This document shows, in pieces, positions 52,859 through 61,193 of a stretch of 64,000 bases of DNA. The notes beneath the pieces were generated by a model, which saw only the letters and a list, made by a program, of their open reading frames with translations, did no database searches and had not been told where the DNA came from. Position 1 is the stretch's first letter, and each line of letters starts with the position of its first letter. The DNA comes from UBA4732 sp002404095 (GTDB taxonomy: Bacteria > Planctomycetota > Planctomycetia > Gemmatales > Gemmataceae), in assembly GCA_036783645.1 (NCBI GenBank), contig DAIPWT010000003.1, forward strand, positions 56,671 through 120,670. Direction: 5' to 3'. The translations under genes were made by a program, and so were the position numbers.

Positions 52859-53746
52859 CTATCCCAGCCGCGACCGCTTCTCCAGGTACGCCGCCAGGAA
52901 CTGGTCGTAAGGTTCCTTGGTGTTTGCTAGGTGGTAGCTGACGTTTCGCTCGAAGCACGCGGCCTTGATCCCGTCGATGAACTGGTTGATCCGCGTCAGA
53001 TAGCGATTGCGCAAACTTTTGGGATTGGCCGTCACGCGGCCGACCCCTTCCATGTCCTTGAACCGTGTCAGTCGGTCGTAGGGAAACGTCAACTCCGCGT
53101 CGTCCATGATATGGATGACGATGACTTCGTGACCATTGTGACGGAAATGTTGTAGGCCGTTGGCGATCTTTTCTTCATCGTCGATGAGGTCGCTAAGCAA
53201 GACGACCAGGCCGCGCCGCGGGATGCGCTCGGCCATGTCATGCAGCACGGCGCCGACGTCCGTGTCTTCTTTGCTGTACGAATGGTCGAGCAGGTCGAGA
53301 ATGCGGCGGAACTGAGTCTTTCGCGCCTTGGGCGGTAGGTATTGTCGCACTTCCGAATCGAACAGGACAAGGCCGACCGCATCGTTCTGGTGGAGCATCA
53401 AGTACGACAAGGCGGCGGCGAGATAGCTGGCGTAGCCGAGTTTGCTGAGATCGCCGCTCTTGAAAGCCATCGACTTCGAGCAATCGACGAGGATGTGAGC
53501 GCGGAGGTTTGTTTCGTCCTCGAACAGCTTGACGTGGTACTTGTCGGTGCGCGCCAGGATTTTCCAGTCGATGGCGCGTGGGTCGTCGCCGGGCGTGTAG
53601 GGGCGATGGTCGAGGTACTCGACCGAGAAGCCGTGGTAGGGGCTGCGGTGGCGGCCGGTCAAAAACCCCTCCACGACTTGGCGCGCTACCAGTTCCATGT
53701 GGCCCACGCGCGCAAGCCCTTCGGGGTCGAAGTATTTTTGAGTCAT
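52859..53746 (-). CDS. DUF58 protein, second copy
   Basis: The 295-residue protein has the DUF58 pattern (LVARQVVEGFLTGRHRSPYHG, then YTPGDDPRAIDWKILARTDK) and an intact VWA metal site HILVDCSKSMAF. It is similar throughout to the DUF58 at 16749 but clearly diverged, and it is paired with a MoxR gene separated only by an assembly gap. GAGGGA precedes the ATG. It probably serves as the VWA partner of the MoxR at 53888, forming a second, simpler chaperone module without the BatA or VWA membrane proteins. Confidence 0.9.
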   Translation of the reverse strand: MTQKYFDPEGLARVGHMELVARQVVEGFLTGRHRSPYHGFSVEYLDHRPYTPGDDPRAIDWKILARTDKYHVKLFEDETNLRAHILVDCSKSMAFKSGDLSKLGYASYLAAALSYLMLHQNDAVGLVLFDSEVRQYLPPKARKTQFRRILDLLDHSYSKEDTDVGAVLHDMAERIPRRGLVVLLSDLIDDEEKIANGLQHFRHNGHEVIVIHIMDDAELTFPYDRLTRFKDMEGVGRVTANPKSLRNRYLTRINQFIDGIKAACFERNVSYHLANTKEPYDQFLAAYLEKRSRLG

Positions 53747-53758
53747 CGAACGTCCCTC

Positions 53759-53887
53759 GGCGAGCCGGGTCGCGTNNNNNNNNNNNNNNNNNNNNNNNNN
53801 NNNNNNNNNNNNNNNNNNNNNNNNNNNNNNNNNNNNNNNNNNNNNNNNNNNNNNNNNNNNNNNNNNNNNNNNNNNGCCGGGTCGCGT
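53759..53887. repeat. Family A repeat sequence flanking the assembly gap
   Basis: GGCGAGCCGGGTCGCGT (53759-53775) runs into the Ns, and GCCGGGTCGCGT (53876-53887) resumes after them in the same orientation. The second ends exactly where the MoxR stop codon begins. The assembler probably failed on one or more family A palindromes. Confidence 0.8.
53776..53875. other. Assembly gap (100 Ns)
   Basis: Exactly 100 Ns is a conventional scaffold gap of unknown true length. It falls between the MoxR stop and the DUF58 start, in repeat sequence. No translation across it is meaningful. Confidence 0.98.
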
Positions 53888-54937
53888 TTATTTACCGGCG
53901 GGTTCGCGCACTTCGTGGAACAACTTCTCAACGATGTGATCCGCGCTGACGCCGTCGCTCTCCGCGCGGAAGCTCGTCGCCAGCCGGTGTCGCAATACCG
54001 GACGTGCGACATAGCGAATGTCGTCGGTGGAGACGTGAACGCGGCCGTCGAGCAGCGCGTGGGCCTTGCCGCCCAGCAACAGCGCCTGACACGCGCGCGG
54101 CCCCGCGCCCCACGACAAATACTTCTTCACGAAGTCCGGTGCGTCCTCGCTGTTTGGCCGCGTGGCGCGCACCAGTTGGACTGCGTAGGCCGTCACGGAG
54201 CGGGCGATCAGCACTTTGCGCACCGTGCGCTGGATGTCGAGGATGCCGTCACGATCCAGCACCGCCTCGATCTGCGGCAGTTCGCCGGCCGTGGTCGTTT
54301 CCGCGATGGTCAATTCTTCTTCATAAGTGGGGTAGTCGATCAGCACCTTGAACATGAAGCGGTCCAGCTGCGCCTCCGGCAGCGGATAGGTGCCTTCCTG
54401 CTCGATCGGGTTCTGCGTGCCGAGGACAAGGAACGGCTTTTCCAGTGGAAAGTCGGTGCCGGCCGTCGTTACCTTGAACTCCTGCATGGCCTGAAGCAGC
54501 GCAGCCTGGGTCTTGGGCGGTGTGCGGTTGATCTCGTCACCGAGGATGATGTTGCCGAACAGCGGCCCCTTGACGAAGCGCATCCGGCGCCGGCCGGTTC
54601 CTTCTTCCTCTTCGAGGATTTCCGTGCCGGTGATGTCGGACGGCATCAGATCGGGCGTGAATTGGATGCGCTTGAAGGTCAACGACAACAGCTGGGCGAT
54701 GCTGGAGATCATCAAGGTTTTGGCAAGGCCCGGCACACCTTCGAGGATGCAATGGCCCTGGCAGAACAGGGCGATCAGCACCTGCTTGAGGACCTCGTTT
54801 TGGCCGATGATTACGCGGCCGAGTTGCTGCGTCATCTTTTCGTAGACCTTGGTCAGCCTCTCGGCGGCGCGCAGGTCGGCTTCATCCAAGCTGGCTCTGG
54901 CGCCGGGGACGGCGCCTAGGGAAGCGGTCGATTTCAT
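53888..54937 (-). CDS. MoxR-family AAA+ ATPase, second copy
   Basis: The 349-residue protein has Walker A GVPGLAKT, Walker B IILGDEINR, NRTPPKTQAALLQAMQE and GTQNPIEQEGTYPLPEAQLD. The start ATG 54937 (MKSTASLGAVPG, GAGG upstream) is chosen because the open frame above it, to 55084, is Pro/Ala-rich and lacks family resemblance. With the DUF58 downstream it forms a minimal MoxR-DUF58 unit, a chaperone pair of unknown client. The core is close to that of the MoxR at 14996, while the N-terminal 45 residues differ. Confidence 0.92.
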   Translation of the reverse strand: MKSTASLGAVPGARASLDEADLRAAERLTKVYEKMTQQLGRVIIGQNEVLKQVLIALFCQGHCILEGVPGLAKTLMISSIAQLLSLTFKRIQFTPDLMPSDITGTEILEEEEGTGRRRMRFVKGPLFGNIILGDEINRTPPKTQAALLQAMQEFKVTTAGTDFPLEKPFLVLGTQNPIEQEGTYPLPEAQLDRFMFKVLIDYPTYEEELTIAETTTAGELPQIEAVLDRDGILDIQRTVRKVLIARSVTAYAVQLVRATRPNSEDAPDFVKKYLSWGAGPRACQALLLGGKAHALLDGRVHVSTDDIRYVARPVLRHRLATSFRAESDGVSADHIVEKLFHEVREPAGK

Positions 54938-55049
54938 GGAGACCTCAGAAGCAGGTAGTTCAGGGTAGGCGGCGGGGTAGGCTGGATTTAGCGTAGCAGG
55001 GTATACGGCCGCGTCAACAGGCCGAGGCGCAAATCCGGGGCGGCGACGG

Positions 55050-55715
55050 TCAGCGAACCGAAAGGGTGTACAGCGGGTGGCCAAGAATATCCGCGCGCTG
55101 GGTCAATTGGAACGCTTTACGGAGGACAACGGATTTAATCCAACCCGCGCGCACCGGCGCGGCGACGTAGCCCTTTACGGTGTAACGCAGGATATCAAAG
55201 GTCAGCGGTTCGCTTCGGGCGTCCACTATCCAGTATTCCCGTATGCCGGCTTCCCAATAATCGCTGCGAAGCTGAACCACGTCTTTGTGTACGGAACTTG
55301 CGCTTACGACTTCCAGCACCACGTCCGGCGACCCTTCAATCCGAACATATCCTGCCTCGGCGCCCTCAATCATCCGAACGCGGCCGGATTGAAGGCTTTT
55401 GTTCAGAATGAAGGTCCCGTCCGGGATCGTCGATAGAGCCGTCGTGGGGTGAGTCACTCGCAAGCCGTCCGTCAGCCAGAACCCGCGCTTCAACTCGATA
55501 GCCAAGTTGGCCATAACGCGGGTGAATTCCGTTTTCACGCGCAGATGGCTGAAGATTTGTTGCTCGCTCCCGTCGATCCACACCTCTCCCTGGAGATAGT
55601 CAATCCGGACATGCTCGGGCACATCGTCGGAGTCCACCCAGCGGTGAAACGAATCCAGGTCAACCACCCAGCCGGGAACCCAAATCTCCGGACCTTGAAA
55701 GATCACGGCTTTCAT
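55050..55715 (-). CDS. Uma2-family (DUF820) restriction-endonuclease-like protein
   Basis: The 221-residue protein from ATG 55715 (GGAGGA upstream) has the Uma2 layout: HVRIDYLQGEVWID, then the core SPDVVLEVVSASSVHKDVVQ and EAGIREYWIVDAR with acidic and Lys residues of a PD-(D/E)XK-like site. The open frame reaches 56048, but that upstream part is translation of palindrome and spacer. It is unlike the other member at 14372 in sequence beyond these motifs. It lies upstream of the second MoxR gene on the same strand, so both MoxR clusters have a Uma2 neighbour. Confidence 0.83.
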   Translation of the reverse strand: MKAVIFQGPEIWVPGWVVDLDSFHRWVDSDDVPEHVRIDYLQGEVWIDGSEQQIFSHLRVKTEFTRVMANLAIELKRGFWLTDGLRVTHPTTALSTIPDGTFILNKSLQSGRVRMIEGAEAGYVRIEGSPDVVLEVVSASSVHKDVVQLRSDYWEAGIREYWIVDARSEPLTFDILRYTVKGYVAAPVRAGWIKSVVLRKAFQLTQRADILGHPLYTLSVR

Positions 55716-55845
55716 TGCCTTTCCTCCGTCCCGCGCGGCGTTCATCCCGCCGCATCGTAACACACCCCGAACCCCTTCTCCAATCCGATTCGCAAGGCGC
55801 GGCCGTTCCGACGCCCTACTCTTTTTTTCCCTCACGCCGCCCCAA

Positions 55846-55938
55846 GGTGGGGCGCCCGCTCCGCGGGCGCCATGTCCCAGGGGAAGACTGGACCACGCCA
55901 CCAAACCCTCATGGCGCCCGCGGAGCGGGCGCCCCACC
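55846..55938. repeat. Palindromic element in a divergent promoter region
   Basis: The arms are perfect, 55846-55874 and 55910-55938, 29 bp each (core GGGCGCCCGCTCCGCGGGCG, itself palindromic), with a 35-base loop. It lies between the divergent Uma2 and HEAT genes. The rest of the 346-base gap shows nothing. Confidence 0.93.
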
Positions 55939-56061
55939 ATCCATTCGTCTAAATCGGGAGGCGCACCAACGCCTTCCTCCTTTTTCCCTCCCGCCGCCCA
56001 TTGGAATCGTCTATGATAACGAGGTTGATCGCACCCCCGTGGATTCACGGAGTCTTCCGCT

Positions 56062-58503
56062 ATGTCCGTTAGTTCGCTTGTCCTGCTTCTCGGGCTTCTG
56101 CCGGCTCAACCGCTTCCCGCCGCGCCCGACCCGGCCACCGCTTCCGTGGACGACGAAACCCTGAAGGCGGCTCACATCGCCGTCTCCGGCCCGGCCCTGC
56201 TCGACTTCCTCCACAAACGGAGCGGCGCCGCCGCCGATAAAGGCGTCGTCGCCAGCCTCGTTAAACAACTCGCCGACCCCGCCGCCGCCGTACATGACGC
56301 CGCGGCCGGGCAGCTTGTCGCGATCGGTGAAACCGCCGTGACCGCCTTGCGCGAAGCTGCCAACGGACTGGACGATCCTGATTCCGCGGCACGGGCGCGC
56401 CAGTGTTTGCTGGATATTGAAGATCCTCAAGGGGCAGATTTGTCCATCGCCGTGGTTCGTGCCGCGGCGGCGCTCCAGCCTGACGGTGCCGTGGAGGCTC
56501 TGCTCGAATACTTGCCCTTCGCCGAGAATGAAAAAGTTGTCGCGGAAGTTGAGACTGCACTGGCCGTGCTGGCTCCGCGAAACGGCAAGCCAGCGCCCGC
56601 ACTGTTACGCGCGCTGAACGACCCCGCGCCTTCGCGCCGGGCCGCCGCTGCCATCGCCCTTTGCCGCGTCGGCGGTGAGAATCAGTACGCCGCCGTTCGC
56701 GCGCTCCTCAAAGACCCCAAGCCGACCGTCCGCCTTCGCGCCGCCCTTGCCCTGGCCGACTCCCATAGCGCCGACGCCGTTCCGGTCATTATCGATCTTC
56801 TCGCTGACTTACCATTGGAACAGCGCAAGCACGCGGAGGAGTTTCTGACCAACCTGGCCGGTGAGTGGGCGATTACGGGGCCGGCCGGCAACGACGCCAC
56901 CTCGCGCCGTCTCCGCCGCGACGCCTGGGCCGCGTGGTGGCGCGGCATGGACGACGCCGCGTTACTTGACGAATTTACGACCCGGACCATGACCGATGAG
57001 GAACGCGATCAGGCTCTCGCCTTGATTCAGAAACTCGACGACGCCTCGACCGAGGTCCGCGAGAAGGCGTTCGCGGAATTGGTCGGCATGGGGCAACGGG
57101 TTACGTCGTTCCTGCGTCAGGCCGCGCTAAACCCTAATGGTCGCGTCGAGTCGTTGGCCGGCAAGTGTCTCCAGCTTATCGAGAAAGATTCGCCGAACCC
57201 GCTGCCCGCGGCGGCCGGCCGCATGTTGGCCCTCCGCGCGCCGGACGGAGCCGTCGCGGCGCTTTTGGCCTACCTTCCCTATGCCGACAATGAAGCGTCC
57301 ACCAAGCAATTGCGCGATATACTATCCGCTTTAGCGTTGCATGAGGCCGGCGCCGTTCCCGTTCTGGTGAAGGCTCTTGACGAAAAGATCGGCGTCCGTC
57401 GCGGTGCCGCCGCCGTCGCGTTGTGTCAGCGCGGTGCGGGTGTAAATCTGCCGGCCGTCAAGAAGTTGTTCAAGGACTCCGACTTGGAGGTCCGCCTTAC
57501 CACCGCGCTGGGAGTTCTGACCGCCGCGCGAGACAAAGACGCCGTGCCGGTCCTTATCGACCTGGTGGCGCGTTTGCCTGCCGATCGCGTCTGGGAGGCG
57601 GAGGAAATGCTAACCCTTCTGGCCGGCGACAAAGCTCCATCGGCTTCCGTGAGTGGCGACGCCGCCGCCCGCGAAAAAGCCCGCGAGACTTGGGCCGCTT
57701 GGTGGACTAACAACAGCGATTCTGTCGATCTGGCCAAGCTTAATCCGAGCGAAGCGCGCGAGCTGGGCTATTTGCTAATCATTGAGAACCAGAAGGCCGG
57801 CAAGCCGTCCGGCCACGTGCTGGAGTTGGACGGCGCACGCAGGGTTCGCTGGACTGTGGAAAACGTCTTCGATGCGCAAGACGCGCAGGTGGTCGGCGGC
57901 AATCGCGTCCTTATTATCGACAACAACGGCCAACGGGTCTCGGAGCGCGAAACAGCCACCGGCAAAATTCTCTGGGAAAAACCCGTCAACGCCGGCTTCC
58001 GAGTGCAGCGACTTGCGAACGGCAATACCTTCGTGGCTTGCCGCAACATGCTGGTGGAATTCGACCGCGCCGGCAAGGAAGTCCTCAACCTGCAACGGCC
58101 CAACGAATATATCCTCGACGCCAAGAAGCTGCGCGACGGCCAGATCGCCACGCTCACCAACCAGGGCGCCTACCTCCGCGCGGACGCGGCCGGCAAGGAG
58201 GCGAAGGCTTTCCAGGTGCCGTTCGACCCCAACTTCGGAATCGGCGTCGCGGAAGTGCTTCCTAACGATCACGTGCTGATCGCTTCGCCCAACACCGGAA
58301 AAGTCCACGAGTACGACGCCGCAGGCAAAATGGTCATGGAGGCCGCCGTGCCCCTTGCGGGCAATTTCTTCCGGCTTTCCAACGGCCATACGCTTGTGAC
58401 GTGCCAGAACCAGGCTCACATCGTTGAACTGGACAAGACGGGCAAAGTCGTCAACGAGATGAAAGACCTTCCTTATCGACCTTGGCGCGTTTCGCGGCGC
58501 TGA
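56062..58503 (+). CDS. Secreted HEAT-repeat/beta-propeller protein, paralogue 1
   Basis: The 813-residue protein has a signal peptide (VLLLGLLPAQPLPA). Two similar HEAT-repeat modules follow, about 60-320 and 325-570, each ending in a WAAWW motif (RDAWAAWWRGMDD and RETWAAWWTNN). A C-terminal propeller of about 240 residues contains VQRLANGNTFVACRN, VLELDGARRVRWT and VELDKTGKVVNEM blades. The HEAT solenoid plus propeller suggests a protein-binding scaffold outside the cytoplasm. It is the first of three tandem paralogues. The solitary family A arm at 58510 starts 6 bases after the stop. Confidence 0.85.
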   Translation: MSVSSLVLLLGLLPAQPLPAAPDPATASVDDETLKAAHIAVSGPALLDFLHKRSGAAADKGVVASLVKQLADPAAAVHDAAAGQLVAIGETAVTALREAANGLDDPDSAARARQCLLDIEDPQGADLSIAVVRAAAALQPDGAVEALLEYLPFAENEKVVAEVETALAVLAPRNGKPAPALLRALNDPAPSRRAAAAIALCRVGGENQYAAVRALLKDPKPTVRLRAALALADSHSADAVPVIIDLLADLPLEQRKHAEEFLTNLAGEWAITGPAGNDATSRRLRRDAWAAWWRGMDDAALLDEFTTRTMTDEERDQALALIQKLDDASTEVREKAFAELVGMGQRVTSFLRQAALNPNGRVESLAGKCLQLIEKDSPNPLPAAAGRMLALRAPDGAVAALLAYLPYADNEASTKQLRDILSALALHEAGAVPVLVKALDEKIGVRRGAAAVALCQRGAGVNLPAVKKLFKDSDLEVRLTTALGVLTAARDKDAVPVLIDLVARLPADRVWEAEEMLTLLAGDKAPSASVSGDAAAREKARETWAAWWTNNSDSVDLAKLNPSEARELGYLLIIENQKAGKPSGHVLELDGARRVRWTVENVFDAQDAQVVGGNRVLIIDNNGQRVSERETATGKILWEKPVNAGFRVQRLANGNTFVACRNMLVEFDRAGKEVLNLQRPNEYILDAKKLRDGQIATLTNQGAYLRADAAGKEAKAFQVPFDPNFGIGVAEVLPNDHVLIASPNTGKVHEYDAAGKMVMEAAVPLAGNFFRLSNGHTLVTCQNQAHIVELDKTGKVVNEMKDLPYRPWRVSRR

Positions 58504-58509
58504 AACCAA

Positions 58510-58538
58510 CTCCGGGCGCTTATGCGACCCGGCTCGCC
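58510..58538. repeat. Solitary arm of a family A palindrome
   Basis: 29 bases match the right arm of the 1954-2034 element with one change, and the bases just before (ACCAA) also resemble that copy. No left arm is present. It lies between two HEAT-propeller paralogues and looks like a truncated element. Confidence 0.85.
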
Positions 58539-58555
58539 AGATCGGAGAGCCTCCC

Positions 58556-60982
58556 ATGCTGAAACCTTTTCTTCTCCCGCTGCTGTGCGGCGCCGGGTTG
58601 TTCCTGTCAACCGCGCGCCCGGCGGCCGCCGCCGACAGCGACAACAACCTGGCCGACGAACTCACTTTGATGTCGGCCGGCCTTCCCGTGGACGCGGCCG
58701 GTCTTGAGGCATTCTTCCGCCTCCGCACCCAAGGAGAAGTCGCCCCGGGCCGGCTGACGGACCTCATCCGCCAACTCGGCGCGAAGGACGCTGCCGAGCG
58801 TGAGAAAGCCAGCGCGGAACTGGTCGCCATCGGGCCGCAAGCGATCCCGGCGTTGCGTCAAACGGCGCGCGACCCCGACGCCGCCGAGGCCGCCGGCCTG
58901 GCGCGCCGCTGCTTAACAGCATTGGAGAGCAACTCCGCCGCCGTCACCTGCGCCGCGGTGCGACTGCTCGCCCAGCGCAAGTCGGACCCCGCGCCTTTGC
59001 TGTTGTACCTGCCCTTCGCGGAAGACCCCTCCGTCCAGGAGGAAATCAAATCCGCCCTGTCGGGCATGGCCTATCATGACGGCAAACCCAATCCGGTCTT
59101 ACTCAAGGCGCTCGAAGACGAATCGCCGCTGCGCCGCGCTATGGCGGTTGACGTGCTAAGTCAGGACGCTCTGGCCGTGCCGCGAGGCGCCCTGCGCAAG
59201 TTGCTCGACGATCCCAAGCCGACCGTCCGGCTGCGCGCCGCCCTGGTGCTGATCCAGGATCGCGACGCCAACGTCGTTGATACGCTGATCGGTCTTCTTG
59301 GCGACCTGCCCGTCGCGCAGGGCCGTTACGCCGAAGAATATCTTCTCAGTCTCGCGGCCGATCAGTCGCCCAAGCTCGGGCTGAGCGACGCCGCTTCACG
59401 GATTAAAGTCCGCGACGCCTGGGCCGTGTGGTGGAAGGCGACCGAGGGTACGGCTTGTCTGGACGAATTCAAAAAGCGCACGCTCACTGAACTCGATCAC
59501 GAAAAAGCGTCAAAATGGATCCGGCAACTTGGCGACGACTCCTTCGACGCTCGTCAGAAGGCGAAGGCCGAACTGAAAAACATGGGCGCCATCGTTGTCC
59601 GTGTACTCAAGTCGGCCGTGAACGATCCTGACCTGGAAGTCAGTCAGAGCGCCCGCTACGTGATACAGGAGATCGAGAAGGACAAGGCGCCTCCGCTGTC
59701 GCCGGTGGCGGCGCGCGTGGCGGCGCTGCGTAAGCCGACCGGCACGGTTGAAGTATTGCTGGCGTTCTTGCCGTTTTGCGACGACGAAACTTTGTTGCCC
59801 GAAGTGCAGCTCGCGCTCAACGCCGACGCCTACGAAGAGGGCAAGCCGTCGCCCGCTCTTCTCAAAGCGCTCGAGGATAAGGCGCCGGTGCGTCGCGGCG
59901 CCGCCGCCGAGGCTCTGAGTCTCGGACCCATTGGCGACAACCTGTCGGCCGTCAAAAAACTCCTCAAGGACGGCGAACCGGCGGTGCGCTTGCAAGCGGC
60001 CCTCGCGCTGGCAGGCGGCGCCCGCGACCGGGACGCGGTGCCGGCCCTCATCGCGCTGATCGACCAACCGGGCGGCGACCATAGCAGCGCCGCTGAAGAG
60101 TATCTCCTCCGTATGGCCGCCGAACACGGGCCTCACGATCTACCGGCCGGCGACGGCGCCCGCGCCAAGCGGCGCGACCTGTGGGCGGCGTGGTGGAAGG
60201 AAAAAGGCGAGCATGTGGCCCTCGTGGACCGCTACGCGCCGGCCGGCTTCCAGCGGTATCTCGGGTACACTCTACTGATCCAACCGAACAATAATGACAT
60301 CGTCGAACTAGGAGCCGACAACAAGCAACGTCTCTCGATGACAGGACTCCGCGGCCCTTGGGACGTGCAGGCGTTGCCCGGCGACCGCTACCTGATCGCG
60401 GAGTTCAGCGGCCAAACCGTTACGGAGCGCGACCCCAAGGGCGAGATAAAATGGGAGAAAAAGATCCCTAATCGCCCAACCAGCGCCCAGCGATTATCCA
60501 ACGGCAACACCTTCATTGTCTGCCAAAATCAGCTCTCCGAATGCACGCGCGGCGGCAAGGACGTTTACACCATCACACGGCCGAACAGCGACGTGCTTTC
60601 GGCGCGCAAATTGCGGAATAACGAGATCGTCGTGATCTCCAATCAGGGCATGGTGCAGCGCCTGGATTCGACGGGCAAGGAACTGAAGACCTTTCACGTT
60701 CCGAACGTCTGGTCGATGGGCAACGACATTTTGCCGAACGGCAACGTGCTGATGGCCCAACAGGCGCCGATGAACAAGGTCGTGGAGTACGACCCCGACG
60801 GCAAGGTGGTCTGGGAATGCGGCGCCGTGATGAACCCGATCGCGGCGGCCCGCTCGCCTAACGGCAACACGCTCATCGTCAGTCAACAGTGGCCAAATAA
60901 GCTCGTGGAAGTCGATAAGGCTGGCAAGCAGGTCTTTGACATGGCCCTGCCCGGTCAAACCATGCGCGTCCGCCGTCGGTAG
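58556..60982 (+). CDS. Secreted HEAT-repeat/beta-propeller protein, paralogue 2
   Basis: The 808-residue protein has a signal peptide (LLPLLCGAGLFLSTARPAAAA). Two HEAT modules (about 60-315 and 320-560) end in RDAWAVWWKATEG and RDLWAAWWKEKGE. The C-terminal propeller has IVELGADNKQ, AQRLSNGNTFIVCQN and LVEVDKAGKQVFDM blades. The architecture matches paralogue 1 throughout, including repeated DAVPALIALI-type helices. The 52-base gap between the two genes contains only the solitary palindrome arm and a GGAGAG site, so they are probably cotranscribed. Confidence 0.86.
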   Translation: MLKPFLLPLLCGAGLFLSTARPAAAADSDNNLADELTLMSAGLPVDAAGLEAFFRLRTQGEVAPGRLTDLIRQLGAKDAAEREKASAELVAIGPQAIPALRQTARDPDAAEAAGLARRCLTALESNSAAVTCAAVRLLAQRKSDPAPLLLYLPFAEDPSVQEEIKSALSGMAYHDGKPNPVLLKALEDESPLRRAMAVDVLSQDALAVPRGALRKLLDDPKPTVRLRAALVLIQDRDANVVDTLIGLLGDLPVAQGRYAEEYLLSLAADQSPKLGLSDAASRIKVRDAWAVWWKATEGTACLDEFKKRTLTELDHEKASKWIRQLGDDSFDARQKAKAELKNMGAIVVRVLKSAVNDPDLEVSQSARYVIQEIEKDKAPPLSPVAARVAALRKPTGTVEVLLAFLPFCDDETLLPEVQLALNADAYEEGKPSPALLKALEDKAPVRRGAAAEALSLGPIGDNLSAVKKLLKDGEPAVRLQAALALAGGARDRDAVPALIALIDQPGGDHSSAAEEYLLRMAAEHGPHDLPAGDGARAKRRDLWAAWWKEKGEHVALVDRYAPAGFQRYLGYTLLIQPNNNDIVELGADNKQRLSMTGLRGPWDVQALPGDRYLIAEFSGQTVTERDPKGEIKWEKKIPNRPTSAQRLSNGNTFIVCQNQLSECTRGGKDVYTITRPNSDVLSARKLRNNEIVVISNQGMVQRLDSTGKELKTFHVPNVWSMGNDILPNGNVLMAQQAPMNKVVEYDPDGKVVWECGAVMNPIAAARSPNGNTLIVSQQWPNKLVEVDKAGKQVFDMALPGQTMRVRRR

Positions 60983-61007
60983 AAGCAATGTGACCCGCTT
61001 ACTCCTC

Positions 61008-61131
61008 GTTCCCACGCTCTGCGTGGGAACGCAGCCCGGACGCTCTGCGTCCCGAACCCAAGGGTCGCTGAACCTAGCCGGCCGCGACGCAGAGCGTCGC
61101 ACCCGTGGGTTCCCACGCAGAGCGTGGGAAC
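61008..61131. repeat. Long nested palindromic element
   Basis: GTTCCCACGCTCTGCGTGGG at 61008-61030 pairs with its complement at 61109-61131, and each is itself palindromic. Inner GACGCTCTGCGTC (61039-61051) pairs with GACGCAGAGCGTC (61086-61098). Words of this type are dispersed in many bacterial genomes. It lies between two HEAT-propeller paralogues. Confidence 0.9.
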
Positions 61132-61193
61132 CAGGGTTTTCTACAAAGCACGCGTGATCGTTTTGGTCTTCGTCCCAGCAAAGGAACCTTCCT

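Noticed and set aside
55716..56048. N-terminal extension of the Uma2 protein
   Set aside because: It reads through the palindrome at 55846-55938 and has no ribosome site; ATG 55715 has a GGAGGA site.
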